A DNA stretch of 64,000 bases from Litoditis marina (taxonomy: Eukaryota > Nematoda > Chromadorea > Rhabditida > Rhabditidae): assembly GCA_964036275.1 (NCBI GenBank), contig OZ038435.1, positions 10,591,634 to 10,655,633 of the forward strand, written 5' to 3'. The stretch's first letter is position 1, and every line of letters begins with the position of its first letter. Shown here piece by piece: positions 1-11,410 of this stretch. The notes below the pieces were generated by a model. That model made no database searches. It was not told the origin of the DNA and saw only the letters and a program-made list of their open reading frames with translations. Made by a program: the position numbers and the translations under genes.

Positions 1-87
1 AGAGGGTTGGGTCATCAATGAGGGTCAGGGTTGAGGAATCATGGTCGAAACGGTTTTGAGAACATCTCTTACTGAGCACATTAACTC

Positions 88-1650
88 AGGGCCTGATTCT
101 CTAAAGGTCCCATTTCAATGTCCCAATGTCCCAATGTCTCAATTCAGGGTTCAAAAGTCCCATTTCAATGTCCCGATGTCTCAACGTACTATTTCAGTCT
201 CATTTCATGTTCCATAAGCCCAATGTCTCAATTGAATGGTCGAAAGTCCCATTTTGATCGATCAATGTCCCATTCTCGTTTATTATCCACAAATTTGCTT
301 TGAACCTCTTTTTCTCACAGTTTTAACGGCAATATTTCTAGTTTCCAACTTTATGTTCGTCTGCGATAGCACTCAACTATTCACTGGCCGCAAAAGTAGT
401 CGTTGCGTAAAGGAACTGGACGTTTAACGGCTTAGGCAGGGTCCATACTTTTTACGTCGGCGTATTACGCCCGCGTACTTCGTGTACAAATCATGATTAT
501 CGATTTACGTCGGCGTATTACGCGAAATTTTGGCGTAGCGTACTTCAAAAATATCGTCCATACTTTCTTCGGCGTAATACGCGCATATCAAGTACGCCGC
601 GTACTTGATTTGAGACGCGTTTTACGTTTGAAGCTTATAACGTTTTTCGGAAAACGCTGACGTTTTTCATGAGTTAACTCAAAATATACATTATTTTATA
701 TTGTTTTCGTGAATTTTACTTTCCGATACTCACAAAAATGTGTTCATTCAATGTTTGATAAGTTTTCAACTAGTTTAGGTCAGTTTCCGGTGTTTTCGAA
801 AAAAAAATTGAAATTTTGAAAAACTTGGTAATTTTAGCATTTTTAATAAGCTGAAGCAATAGAAATCAATTATAAATCGAACGTTGTTCATTTCTGACTT
901 AAATCACAATAATCAAGTTTATTAACGGGTTGGGTGAACTCGGCGTAATGCAACGCGTATTACGCCCCGCGTATTAAATCAGGACGTTTTTACATGCTTG
1001 GTTGGCGTATTACGCCCGCGTAATACGCGCGCGTAAAAAGTATGGACCCTGCCTTACGCCAAACCACACTACGGTTAAATCGACTTTCCAAAAGCAAAAG
1101 TTGCTCAGTTTGTTCTTCCATATTTCCTCCCTTTCGAAACATGATTGGACCTATTACATCATGTATTCTACACAATTTCCGTAAGACAGTCAGACCTCAT
1201 ACCTTTGATGAGAAACAGGACATCGGTACATTCAACCCTTTAGCATTGCCACCGCTTCGTATCTTTAACCTTCCTGCCCCCTTCCCCGCCGAATTTGTTA
1301 CCCCTTGAAGTTCCTCGGTACTCGTAGACGAGTAGCCATGCACTGAATTTCTCCCAGCAGCACACCTCTAGTTTACCTATGCATGCTACGTGTTTTTTTC
1401 CACTTACTTCGATAAATGTTGCCAAGTTAATAAAATTAAGATCGGTTTTCTAATTGTTCATAATCTTCTGTTGAAAATGTGACTTTCGAATAGTCGGTTG
1501 GGGATGTTTTGTTGTAGAACTGCATCTAGGGCTTTCAATTTCACAATAAGACATTAAGTTATGGAAATGGGACATTGAAAAAATAAATCGAGACGTTGAG
1601 ACATTGGAATGGGACATCGAGACATTGGGACCTTTAGAGAATCAGGCCCT
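88..1650. mobile_element. Non-autonomous TIR transposon, about 1.56 kb, carrying a nested MITE
   Basis: A perfect 20-bp terminal inverted repeat, AGGGCCTGATTCTCTAAAGG, lies at 88-107 and its reverse complement at 1631-1650. Similarity continues inward as short repeats of the type aatgtcccaatgtctc (left) and gagacattgg/gggacat (right). No coding region inside is convincing; the small open frames here overlap the repeats and lack domains. Both ends lie within a few bases of TTAA, but I see no clean target site duplication, so the superfamily is not assigned. A related fragment (tttcaatgtcccaatgtctc) recurs near 11,580, just before the satellite. Confidence 0.7.
435..1053. mobile_element. PIF/Harbinger-like MITE, 619 bp, with TTA target duplication
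   Basis: The ends are GGCAGGGTCCATACTTTTTA at 435-454 and its inverse at the right edge, ending ggaccctgcc at 1053. Both sides are flanked by TTA (432-434 and 1054-1056), the TWA-type 3-bp duplication typical of PIF/Harbinger elements. Just inside the TIRs are repeated gcgtattacgc motifs in both orientations; the core is AT-rich and non-coding. It is nested inside the 88-1650 element, so it is the younger insertion. The superfamily assignment rests only on TSD length and motif. Confidence 0.72.
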
Positions 1651-2487
1651 TAATCATACCACCATCCAAAAGTCCTAGTGATACAATTATATTTTGTTCA
1701 AATAAAATAACCTAATATATATTTTTGTCCACTTACTTTGGTTGTTCAAATAATCAGCTGAGGCTATATTTATACAAACAATCGATAACATCACAAATAA
1801 AGCCATACTCGGAAACAGACAAAACATGTATGAGATCTTTTCTAACTTCCAATAGGTGAATATTTCCGATCATTTTAAAACACCTGCGTCATTTCAGATA
1901 ACACCTCATACCATAATGGAACTCCTTCACAAACAAGTTGAACCCTGTTATGTTTACAAACTATTGGTACAAGTGGGATAAGAATAATATAAAAACAACA
2001 TTACGGTACATTATGCAAACACGAACAAAAGCAAGTTCAAAGGGTTTTCCTAATTTTACCAAATTATTCTAGCAATAAATTACGTTCATTGTTTTTAGGA
2101 ATTCAAAATAGAAAGGGATTTGAGATGTAATGTGAACTTATCATATAAAGCTTCTTCGGTGCGTTTATCTAGGTTTCATACTTACTGGCAATAGACTGGA
2201 ATGTATTCCGTCATATTCGAAAACCAAAACAAAGCTTTAATTTACAGAATCAAAATCATCATATAAAACACAACAAAAAATGTTTACCAACAAAACAACA
2301 AACTAATAAACATCACGTATGTGTATTTTTTTCTCATCCGATCAGCGTTAACAACCGAATTTCTTCGTTTTTGTTGATCTCCCTTTGGTGGGATGAGAAG
2401 TCGTGGGCTGCCGAGCAGCTCTCATGGAAGAAGTTATGGGCTGCCGAGCAGTTCTCATGAGATACGTGGGAGACTGCCGAGCAGCTC
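1651..2487. other. AT-rich intergenic / 3' flank of the transporter gene
   Basis: No coding region is supported. The part nearest 2488 probably includes the 3' UTR of the minus-strand transporter gene. At about 2398-2492 there are three imperfect copies of a unit containing gctgccgagcagctctcat. These create a small open frame on the + strand, which I regard as a by-product of the repeat. Confidence 0.5.
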
Positions 2488-5400
2488 TCATATCTTGCAG
2501 GACAGTCCAGAAACCGTACTGACTCCAGTACAGGATGAGTTCTCCACCGAAGAGGAAGTGTTGAAGTCCGGTTCCTTGTGGATAACCGGGCTCAAGCGAT
2601 GGTACACGGCAACCCTGAGAAAATGAGAAAGATTCAATGAATTACCGTTTAGCATGACTCACGTTCACAAGCAAAACTTTTTTTCTCAAAGTTCACTTTG
2701 GATAAGACACTATTTGGTGAGACTTCTTGGTTCCAACTAATGTAGAATCAGTCAATTTGATGTGGTACTGTATCGTTGAACACCATCATGAACAGAAGTA
2801 TATCAAGTCGGTCAACTAACCATACAATGAGACAGGAAACCAGAAGAGTGATTTCAATCAGCCATGTTGCACGCGGTCCGTACAGCGAAAACGCGGAACT
2901 GGAACAAATCAATGAAAAATTGTTCAAAACTAGTGAAATGAGTTCTACATAAAGTAATCTGATAGGGTAACAATTTCATACAACACAACGTGTGAAGAGA
3001 GTATTGACAATCGCCCCCCACCCTGGTCGAAAGTAGGTTGATTGGTATAGTCCTGGCCAACGGGAAGGCCGGACGGCACTGTTTATCTCAATTTCCGCTG
3101 TGTACGGACACATGTATTCGATTCCAGAGCTGTTTTCGGTCATTTACTCTCGTAGCAAAGTGGTTAGCGACCAGCTACGAATCTTTTACTCACATGTTTG
3201 ATGAGGGCAAGAGGCACAAGTTCATAAATTTGGCACCCCCCCCCCCCCCATACATAAGCGACTGCACACTTTGTACTCTGACACCGATGTTGATTTTTTA
3301 CTGGTTTTCCAATTCTAATAAACTGTAACGAGAAAAAGTTCAACTCACGAGATGAACAGAGGTCCAAGTATTCTCGACACACATCCAACGGCTTGGTTCA
3401 GGCCCTGCATCGTACCCTGAAAGTTTGGAAGTTTTGTGTATTCAGTCTCTCTCTCTCTCCCTCTCTCTCTATCTCTCTCTCTCTCTCTCTCTCCCTCTCT
3501 CTCTTTCTCCCTACTTCCCCCTCAAAGATTCTGACCTGTCTTCCCTTTCCGAGAATCTGACTGTACAGTGACTGCAGAGAATTATTCAGACAAGGCAGTC
3601 CTACTCCGAATACTACTGCATAACCAATGTAGTACATCCACATATTGATTGGAGCCAAGTCGTTGCACCAGGACCAATTGTAGTTTGTACCTTGAACACG
3701 TATAATGTGGACATATCAATGGTACTCTCTGATTCTCATTGCACTTCGTTCGATAGAATGGCATCCGTATGAAACTAAGATCAGATTATACGGGATAAGC
3801 TGTTCCCAAGGAATCTTGAAGGAGACCGGAGAGCAACATGGTTTCTCGTTAAGCGGCAGTATCCTCTTCAATTGGACGCGTTGCGTGTCGCGCGACAGTG
3901 TCATGTGAATGTCACGTGGACTGATCAAACCAATAAACGAGTTATTTGTGCTCTCTGATCTCAATACAGTTGAAAGCAGTCCGAAGCGAAACCTCTGAAC
4001 AAGTTTTGTTCCGGTCTCCTTTCACAAAGCACAGCGTCACATACAATGTATGATACGTTCTCGCTGTCTTTGTAGTTTGATTCCGTTGCTTTTTGGCGAA
4101 ATTCAAAAACTATACTAGAAGTCAATGGAATAGTCACGTGAAGTTAACATTCTAATGAGGAATCGTGTACTTTGTCATTGCACGTTTCTGAGTTCTGCTG
4201 TGTTTAACATGTTTCACGTGACTGTGCAATTGACTAATAGTATATGTCGTTCATCGACATCAAACTACAACGGAAATTCGATTGCTGCCAGTACAATAGA
4301 TCGTAACGAACCGTGAAAATCGTCTGATTACTGCACGGGTCAGCCGGCTGTTCGTTCACGTCGCGCGACGTCGCGTGCGGCACTCGCGTCGTCGCGTATC
4401 TGCAGAATACGACTTTAGAGAGAGGTTTATAAGGGAAAATAACGTACCATTTGAGGTGTATTTGTGACAATTGGTAACCGAACCGGGTAGAAAAGGCCAC
4501 GAGAAGGTAACCAGATGAAAGATGAGCAGACTCCACATGGCACCCACACAGTTCAATCGCTCCGAGACCCTGAAAGAAACTCATATCGTCTTTTTCACGT
4601 ACACTCTTCGTTCTCACACGTTTCTTTCGCACATGTAATGGTAAACGACGTCAAACGTAAAAAGTGTCCGATGAGTTGTAGTTTGACCAGAATACACGCA
4701 ATGATTTATTGACTCTCAAATATGGCGTCAAACTACAAACACTACAATGGGAAACCAAGTTATGGCCTTCCGGCCGTGGCTGGTACCTAATCGAGAACTC
4801 GAAAATACGAATACAGTGAAAGTTGAATCTGGTGTAATGGTTCTAACCATTTTGAATAATCCGTGAATGCGTATAGCAAGAACATCACTGTGGTCAGACT
4901 CCCCACGGCGGCTTGTACTCCAGAATTGTAGTTTAATACTTGGCTCTTGTCCAAATCGAACATTATTTCGGTGAACGGAGATCCGATGCTGGAAAAGATA
5001 CAAAATATAAGCTGTTCTCAATTGGCCGTGACCAAAGTACAAAAACAGATAAACGGTCAACTGCACAGTGATTCTATAACGACAAGTAAACTACTAGTGA
5101 ACTCCTACGACACCCCTATTCTACTACTAGTAAACCACTAGTTTTCTTGTAGTAATGTAGGCGTAGGGGAGGAGTTAAACTATAGTTCTACTCCTACCTA
5201 ACTACTAGTGAGATGGTAGTCAGCTACTAGTTTATCTGTGGTAAAAGTCAATTTTGGAAAATAAAAAATAAAATAAAAAAATTATATTTTTAGGATCATA
5301 TATCTTCTATAAGTAGTTACGTTATCCTCTATTGCATTACTCTGCTGTTTACCATGTTTTGCACCATCTGGGACTCGAACTCTCGAGCTCTCGCTTCTGA

Positions 5401-8400
5401 AGCGAGACACTTACCACTGCGCCACGCTGCTGATGTCTGAGGGCGCGCCACAATCGTATACGATTACAGGCGCGCTTCACTGTTCAGCGCTCACTATGGA
5501 ATAACGTGAATGCGCCACGAGCCCTAACAAAAAACCTTATACTTAAGCCCGTTCTACAGTAGCACTAATTCGATAGAAATTTTCCCATATTATGAATGTT
5601 CAGCATTTTCCTGCCTAGTTAGCGTACTACAGGTTTCTACTAGCCTACGAGTAAGTTACTACTAGCCTACGAGTAAGTTACTACTAACTGTCTACGTGCT
5701 CATAATGCCTACAAATCACTGTGATTTAAATTCTGTGGAGATAATGTAACGTAAAAAGACTAGTTTCAGACTACCAAAATGCATTTTTAAATTTGACGTC
5801 CGTATTTACTACTAGTTTTCTACCAGGATACCCCTACTCTACTACGAGAGTACTCCTCCCTTACTACTACTACTAGTTTACTACGAGTTTACCTGTAGTC
5901 CCAGATTTCCTATGTGGCTGAGCATATCTTACTAGATTCGTGCACACACAATGGTTAAACATAGTAAATGGCCAACTGTATTAAGAGAATGTGGTCGAGT
6001 AAGTCGACAGAGTGAGCTTTTATTGTTTATATAGTTATTTTATATGTTATTTTTGTATATTGTTTACAAAACCTTTTGCTCACCTTTCTACATTGGCTGT
6101 TATGAGCATTCTTGCAGCCCTGGTCAACATACAAACTACAACTGCCACCACATCCAGCCTCGGTATGGTTCGGATGTTACTTTCTGAAAATTTGCTTTTC
6201 TTAAAAAAAATTTGCTTAAAAAAAGTTTTTATCTGTGGAGTTAGCTCTGAGTTTTTTTTTCGTTTTCGGAATAGTTTCTTTGAAGCAGGTAAGTTTTCGT
6301 AGGAGGTGTCTTCTATGAGCGAATGTAAACTATACTGAGTTTCCCTGAAATTTACATATATGGTAATCAACCAACCCAAATCCGTGTCTTTTGTGTTGAT
6401 CGAAATGACGTCATCTGAGTCGAATCTTTCCAAGCCGTCCTCCAAAGTGAACACCAGAAACATGATGCTAGAAAACGTGCGTATACTAGAAGTAGCACAA
6501 TCATACGGAACGTGAATAAATGAAATTATCTTGTTGCATTTCGTCATTGCAAATGCTCTCAATCACCACCAAGACCTTTTTTCAAAGTAAGTCACATTAT
6601 TAAAATACCATTCCAACAACATTTGTTTATGACTGTGCTAAAGGTGGTGGTAGTAGGGTTGTTAAAGTCGAACTCGAAACTCGACTCGAAAAAACTCGAA
6701 AATTTTCGAGTTGAGTCGAACTCGAAACTCGAAAACTCGAAATTTCTCAAAACTCGAAAACTCGAAAACTCGAAAACTCGAAATTTTCCAAAAACGCGAA
6801 AACTCGAAAACTCGAAAACTCGAAATTTTCCAAAATTCGAAAACTCGAAAACTCGAAATTTCCCAAAACTCGAAAACTCGAAAACTCGAAATTTTGAACA
6901 CGAAAACTCGAAAATCAAAATTTCGGACTCGAAAAATGTCTCTTTTGGGTCCAAAAACACTCAAAACTCGACTCGACTCGAAAAAACTCGAAAATTTTCG
7001 AGTTGAGTCGAACTCGAAACTCGAAAACTCGAAATTTCTTAAAACTCGAAAACTCGAAAACTCGAAATTTTTCAAAACTCGAAAACTCGAAATTTCCCAA
7101 AACTCGAAAACTCGAAAACTCGAAAACTCGAAAACTCGAAAATTCCCAAAACTCGAAAACTCGAAAACTCGAAAACTCGAAATTTTGAACTCGATTAACA
7201 ACCCTAGGTGGTAGCGACTGGTGTACGAGTTAAACATCGAAAACATGATAGTTGTTCGGGCTTGCAAGCCTAATCGAGAGGTACAGCCCTCAACATCAGG
7301 GGGTAGGTATTGTGAGAAAAAATCAGAGATGCTAGGAACCGGAAAGGAAATGATGCGTATGTGTATCATGAACATTTTATGGAACTCACATAAGGCTAAA
7401 GCAGGACGATTATGTGGACCAATCCCGTGTTAACGGTCCTTTTCACTACAATTGAAAAATGTATTGCAGTTTAAAGGACTGAAGCGTTGTGCACATAATC
7501 GTCCTTCTTTGAAGGGATTTGTAGGCCGTCAGATTACATTCAACTCACCATGAGATGTTGATCATAACCGCAAAAACGGCAGGAGCGGTGTACATCGAAA
7601 TGCGTGCGTAACCAAAGTCGAATCCGTCGGGGCCAATCCAGGTGAACAGTACTTGGACTGCTGAAACACGAGTATTAGAAAACAGAGTACAAAGAGTATG
7701 GATTACTAGAGTTGCGGTATTAGGTTAGGATCAGAAAATTGTGTTATAATGAGCCAAAATCATCGGTTAAACAAAAAAGAAAACTCTAAACGTTCGGTTA
7801 ATTATGATTTGACCGGCAAAAAAACTGCAAAAATGAGAGACAAAAAAGCAACAGCAACTAAAAACAAAGCGATAAAACTAAGAACACAGCCAACTTCAAA
7901 CACACTATCCAATACACAATTCACGTAACCACTTTGTTGAAACTGACCCATGAAATTGTTAGTTCCCTCCTAGGGTGGCGTTCTCCGACAGAGTGATTCT
8001 CAATCAAATTGAACTGTTTTTCCTACATTTTCTCATGTTTTATCTCTCAAAAGTTATAAATATGAAAAAGAATAGTTGATGCGAACCAACCGGGTCCAAT
8101 ATTGAGCCCAATGAGAGCTCCCCCGCCAGACAGAGCCATACTCCTCGTTCTATCGTCAGTAGAAGAGGCGGCGGCGATATACGCGAAATACGAACCACGG
8201 TTACCTGCAAAAACATCGATGCCTCAAAAAACCGTTAGAACTGGTTGGTACGGGGATCTGCACACATATTCATTACAGTTTGAACTCAAAGTGTTTGGGA
8301 TGAAAAACTACACTTTCCAAGATGTACAGTTGTAACCTGCCCTTTTCTGGTTAGTTCAGTATCTTCATTGCACACAATGTTAAATAGGTTCGACGTCCGT

Positions 8401-9904
8401 AAAGTTCTAGATTCTAAAAACCACCTCATTTGAATTTATTTTGATGTAACCTCATTTTACTAATGTCAATGTGGCAATAAACCCGATTGAACTCAAGGTT
8501 TTTCTGCTCATCACACCTTAGAAAGAATGATCACAAATCTGAAGACTGGAACAGCCGAATGGTTTTCCAACACAAATTCTACCAAATTGGAAAACGCAGC
8601 TTAAATTTTTAACGGCATAGTCTGAAGCACTTTTGTAATAATTGCCTATACTTTGCACTCGATCTTTGCAGTCAAATAAATAATTAATTTTGTGATTTCA
8701 AGCACGTGAAATTGAAATATAGCTTGAAAACGCACCACTTCCCGCTCCATTGAGGAATCTGGATAGAAGGAGAGCGCTGGTCCGATAGGGCAGTGGAACG
8801 CCGTTTAGACACAAATAGACGACATTTCCGACCATGGAAAGAAAAACGGAAGCCATTAAAGGAGGAAGGATTCTACCACACTTGTTCGTCCAAATACCTG
8901 CAAACCAAGGATAATAATGATTCATTATCCATGTAGAATTACATCAACAACAATTTAACGAAGATTACGTACGTGATGAATGGGTTTTAACAAAAAAATA
9001 GATAAAAACCTATTATGGATGTGAGATGCGTATTCTACTTCAAAACGTTAGGGATCTTTTTCTTAAATTTTATTGTTCAAAGGAGAAACGAAGACGGTGA
9101 GAGAGTAGCCTAACAAACACAATTTTTCTCCACACTACATTTTCTCACTTTCTCTATATCTCACCCTCTCTCTAGCTACCTCTATGCCTTTCGTTTTCTC
9201 TCTCTCTCTCTCTCCTACCAAATAAGGGTGCCGCCACGGCCTCGCCAATGCCAGAAACGGCCATCAGAAGACCAACGAAAGAAGTAGACATACTTGAATC
9301 GAGCTGTTAAACGAGGATGATTATTTCTTTCCAAGTAAATAACGCAGATTGAACGACATAATCTTATGCTGTCACATTTATAAACTGGGATTTTTGGTAA
9401 CCTAATCGGTTATTGGTAACTCTTTTTACCGCGGTTACCTCACAGGGTCACGAATAACCGGTAGGTAACCCAGAATGGACAACGGGTTACCTGTTTCGCG
9501 GTGTTCACCATTAGTTTGAACGGTAACCGAAAATCAGTTTTAGATTACCTACTGGACCTGTGAGGTAACCTAAAAAAGGGTTGCCAAAAACCGGTTAGGT
9601 TACCAAAACACCCGGTTGACTATAGAATCGGCAGAAAAACTATGGTTTTGATAGCCAAAAAACACAGAAAAAATCATAAACACTGTACCTTTGTTACTGC
9701 TGTATCTACTGTTAAACAATTCCGATTTGTTCCTGAGCGGTTAGTTCGCAAAAAATGTCGTTTACTACACATAAAAATACAAAACAGCGTGTTACTCACC
9801 TGTTGCACATAGGGCCAAAACGTCCAAACAAAGAACGAGAACTGAAATGCGTCGAAAAACGCAAAAACGCTGATAACGTAGACGTTTTTCCAATCGGTAG
9901 CCAT
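2488..9904 (-). CDS. MFSD8: MFSD8/CLN7-like major facilitator superfamily transporter, 13 exons
   Basis: Exons on the minus strand that splice in consistent phase: 9904-9800, 9303-9219, 8897-8736, 8204-8091, 7660-7549, 6467-6376, 6183-6084, 4988-4848, 4569-4448, 3690-3536, 3416-3349, 2898-2821 and 2614-2488 (TGA). This gives 1461 nt, about 486 aa, near the usual length of the family (about 500). Landmarks in order: FWPYVQQ at the end of TM1; GLLMAVSGIGEAVAAPLFG; the loop segment STDDRTRSMALSGGGALIGL; ISMYTAPAV; IPRLDVVAVVVCMLTRAARM; LNNSLQSLYSQILGKGRQGT; and ILGPLFIS before the last helix. This order is that of MFSD8, a lysosomal membrane protein of the major facilitator superfamily. The start ATG (9904) lies just after a ttttcag acceptor at 9915-9917, which could be a trans-splice site or the end of a 5' UTR intron. 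Two donors are GTTAG-type. An alternative readthrough of exon 12 would stop at 2748; I prefer the 13-exon form because its C-terminus (VWVAVYHRLSPV) matches the family better. Introns hold several transposons. The family call is secure; orthology to MFSD8 itself is an inference. Confidence 0.85.
3446..3508. repeat. CT microsatellite in an intron
   Basis: An almost pure run of (CT)n with a few CCC and TAT interruptions, in the intron between the exons at 3536-3690 and 3349-3416 of the transporter gene. It produces a meaningless Arg-Glu open frame on the minus strand. A shorter CT run is at about 9196-9214, and a C14 tract is near 3236-3249. Confidence 0.9.
5080..5900. mobile_element. Imperfect TIR element inserted in an intron, with tRNA-like core
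   Basis: The left flank (about 5083-5235) and right flank (about 5800-5900) are rich in actactagt/ctactag words and are imperfect inverted copies: acaagtaaactactagtgaact on the left corresponds to acaggtaaactcgtagtaaact read from the right end. The cores also match in inverse, with acccctattctactac on the left and a gtagtagagtaggggta counterpart on the right. The element lies wholly in the transporter intron between 4988 and 6084. A tRNA-like sequence sits inside, and a 24-bp direct duplication (tactagcctacgagtaagtt) is at about 5638-5687. Exact termini and target duplication are not resolved. Confidence 0.5.
5361..5430 (-). pseudogene. Degenerate tRNA-like sequence (CAG anticodon loop)
   Basis: Read on the minus strand this has a canonical A box (TGGCGCAGTGG) and a B box-like TTCGAGTCC. 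A 5-bp anticodon stem CTCGC/GCGAG closes the 7-nt loop TTCAGAA (anticodon CAG). The acceptor arms GCAGCGT/ATGGTGC pair at six of seven positions. The T stem does not pair, and there is no long variable arm as expected for tRNA-Leu. No CCA or nearby T-run terminator is seen. I read it as a tRNA pseudogene or tRNA-derived SINE head, not a working tRNA. Confidence 0.6.
6654..7206. mobile_element. hAT-like MITE filled with an aaaactcg minisatellite
   Basis: Termini TAGGGTTGTTAA (6654-6665) and TTAACAACCCTA (7195-7206) are perfect 12-bp inverted repeats. They are flanked by an exact 8-bp direct duplication, GGTGGTAG, at 6646-6653 and 7207-7214, which is the hAT signature length. The interior is dozens of copies of aaaactcg/aactcgaa variants, with a larger duplicated block (about 6667-6740 resembles about 6966-7040). 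The long open frames across it on both strands come from the repeat. It lies in the transporter intron between 6467 and 7549. Confidence 0.85.
9390..9610. mobile_element. Small foldback (MITE-like) element
   Basis: The left arm tttttggtaacctaatcggt and the right arm accggttaggttaccaaaac are inverted, and the similarity extends inward (ttacctcacagggtc versus gacctgtgaggtaacc). The whole segment of about 220 bp could fold into one long imperfect hairpin built from ggtaacc words. It is non-coding, lies in the first coding intron of the transporter gene, and no target duplication was identified. Confidence 0.65.
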
Positions 9905-9914
9905 CCTATGATTT

Positions 9915-10563
9915 CTGAAAACAGTCAAAAATGAAATTCGGTGAAGGTGGTGGGTTTGGTTGTTGAATGAAGAATTGAAACGTTAACAGTTAAAATACAT
10001 ATATAAGTCAAGAATTTGTCACAACAAGTACAGAACTTCCGAGCAAGTATGGTTTTTATGTGGGCTACTACAGTATGTATTTAGAAGATATGAATAGTTT
10101 CGGTCTATGAAAAGTATGCATTCAAGTATAACAAGGAGGAAATCTATGATTTATTTGAATATCAATTATTGCCTCCGAATATTGGATTCGGAGAGAACAT
10201 AAATGGTCCGCAGACTGCTATCGAAAGTATGGAATGGCCGCAGTGTCACGTGTGACCTGTTTCACAATGAAGATATCCGCGATAAATGACCCCCCTCTGA
10301 GAAAACAATGCGAAGTACAGGTGGGCGCGCTAATTGGGCCTAATTGGCAGTGAAAATAGGTTTCGTTCGGTGGGAGACTCTTTTTGTTACAAACTTCAAT
10401 TATACTGATCGCCAGTATCACAGATGTCTTTTAATTCGCTACATATACTTTTGGTGTCACGTTCAAAGCAAAATTCTGTCGAGTACATATCTAGTATATA
10501 TTCAGTACGAAGTATTAAACATCCAGATTTAGTCGAGAAAGATCTTTAGTCGGAAAAAATGTA
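9915..10563. other. Intergenic, upstream of the transporter gene
   Basis: AT-rich sequence with no supported gene. The acceptor-like ttttcag just upstream of the transporter ATG lies at the left edge. The region probably holds the transporter promoter, but I recognise no specific element. Confidence 0.4.
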
Positions 10564-10839
10564 CAATCGCCCCCCACCCAACAATCACCCCCCCCCCTCG
10601 TGGTACTATTACCCCCCACCTAGTTGAAATCCTAGAAAAATCGCGCGAAGGTGGGGGGTAATTAGTAAATGGGTGAGGGGACATTGTACATCTTCGACAA
10701 TGAACAATCACCCCCCACAATACAAAATGGGGGGTGATAGTACATACTCGGAACTGATGGACAATCACCCCCCACTCAACCCAAGCCTGCAGTAGATAAG
10801 CATGGTGTATAATCGCCCCCCAAAGGTGGGGGGCGATTG
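10564..10839. repeat. G/C-rich foldback with repeated caatcgccccccacc arms
   Basis: A perfect 15-bp inverted repeat, CAATCGCCCCCCACC at 10564-10578 and its inverse at 10825-10839, bounds the segment. Inside are further copies of the same word in both orientations: caatcaccccccac near 10704 and 10763, ggtggggggtaat near 10649 and ggggggtgat near 10729. The segment may be a miniature mobile element. A single copy of the 15-bp word is also at 3008-3022, in a transporter intron. Confidence 0.55.
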
Positions 10840-11045
10840 ATTCAACTATGTCTTTGAACATGTCTGAATGGAAATTCGACCTCATTGTGATGGTCTTTCA
10901 GTCATTCACATCTTCACAAAAATATTCAAAAGTCAATTTTTTCTATATAGTTTCCATTCCGAGTTCAACAATCTTTTGGTCGTAAAGTAATTTCCACGGC
11001 TAAAATCTGCTATTTTCCAGTCCCTTGACTTTTTCATAACCTTAC

Positions 11046-11138
11046 CAGATACGTTGGTTTCTTTCCGGTTTCAGATGCATTATAGCTTGGAAAATGAGCA
11101 ACTACAACAGCCAGAAGAGCACAAAGAACGATTAACAT
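11046..11138 (-). CDS. Candidate first exon of a secreted peptide (weak)
   Basis: On the minus strand an ATG at 11138 starts MLIVLCALLAVVVAHF, which looks like a signal peptide, and continues for 31 codons to a good donor (CTG|GTAAGG). A ttcag acceptor lies about 35 nt upstream of the ATG, as expected for a 5' UTR or trans-splice site. I found no convincing second exon downstream on the minus strand; in-phase joining to the transporter's first exon would hit a stop. It could be a gene remnant or chance. Confidence 0.25.
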
Positions 11139-11304
11139 CAGAGTAATCGATCAGCTCACGGGGTCCTAAAATACCCTGAAACACGAAATTATGTGTACGG
11201 GACTCACATCGCCGAATTGTAGTTTGAGCTCAGCCGTCGACGATTATCGACGGAGAAGCAGCAGAAGCAAACTAAAAACACACCAAGATGTGGGAAACAT
11301 ACTC

Positions 11305-11410
11305 CGTACAGGCGAGATTTGGTAACAACTGACCTTTTGAGATTGGGAAAAAGAACTTCGTACAGGCGAGATTTGGTAACAACTGACCTTTTGAGATTGG
11401 GAAAAAGAAG
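11305..11410. repeat. Direct tandem duplication, 54-bp period
   Basis: Two nearly exact copies of a segment starting cgtacaggcgagatttggta, at about 11305 and 11359, each ending gagattgggaaaaagaa. Non-coding, no known family. Confidence 0.8.

Noticed and set aside
2393..2626. 77-codon + strand frame with LPSSSH repeats
   Set aside because: It overlaps, on the opposite strand, the last exon of the transporter gene, whose splice phase and C-terminal similarity are better supported.
3398..3535. Arg-Glu repeat extension of the transporter exon
   Set aside because: It is readthrough of the intronic CT microsatellite past a normal splice donor at 3535.
5361..5430. Functional tRNA-Leu(CAG)
   Set aside because: The T stem does not pair and the long variable arm of leucine tRNAs is missing.
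6592..7375. Phe/Ser-rich and Asn/Lys/Arg-rich open frames on both strands
   Set aside because: They are translations of the aaaactcg minisatellite in the hAT-like MITE.
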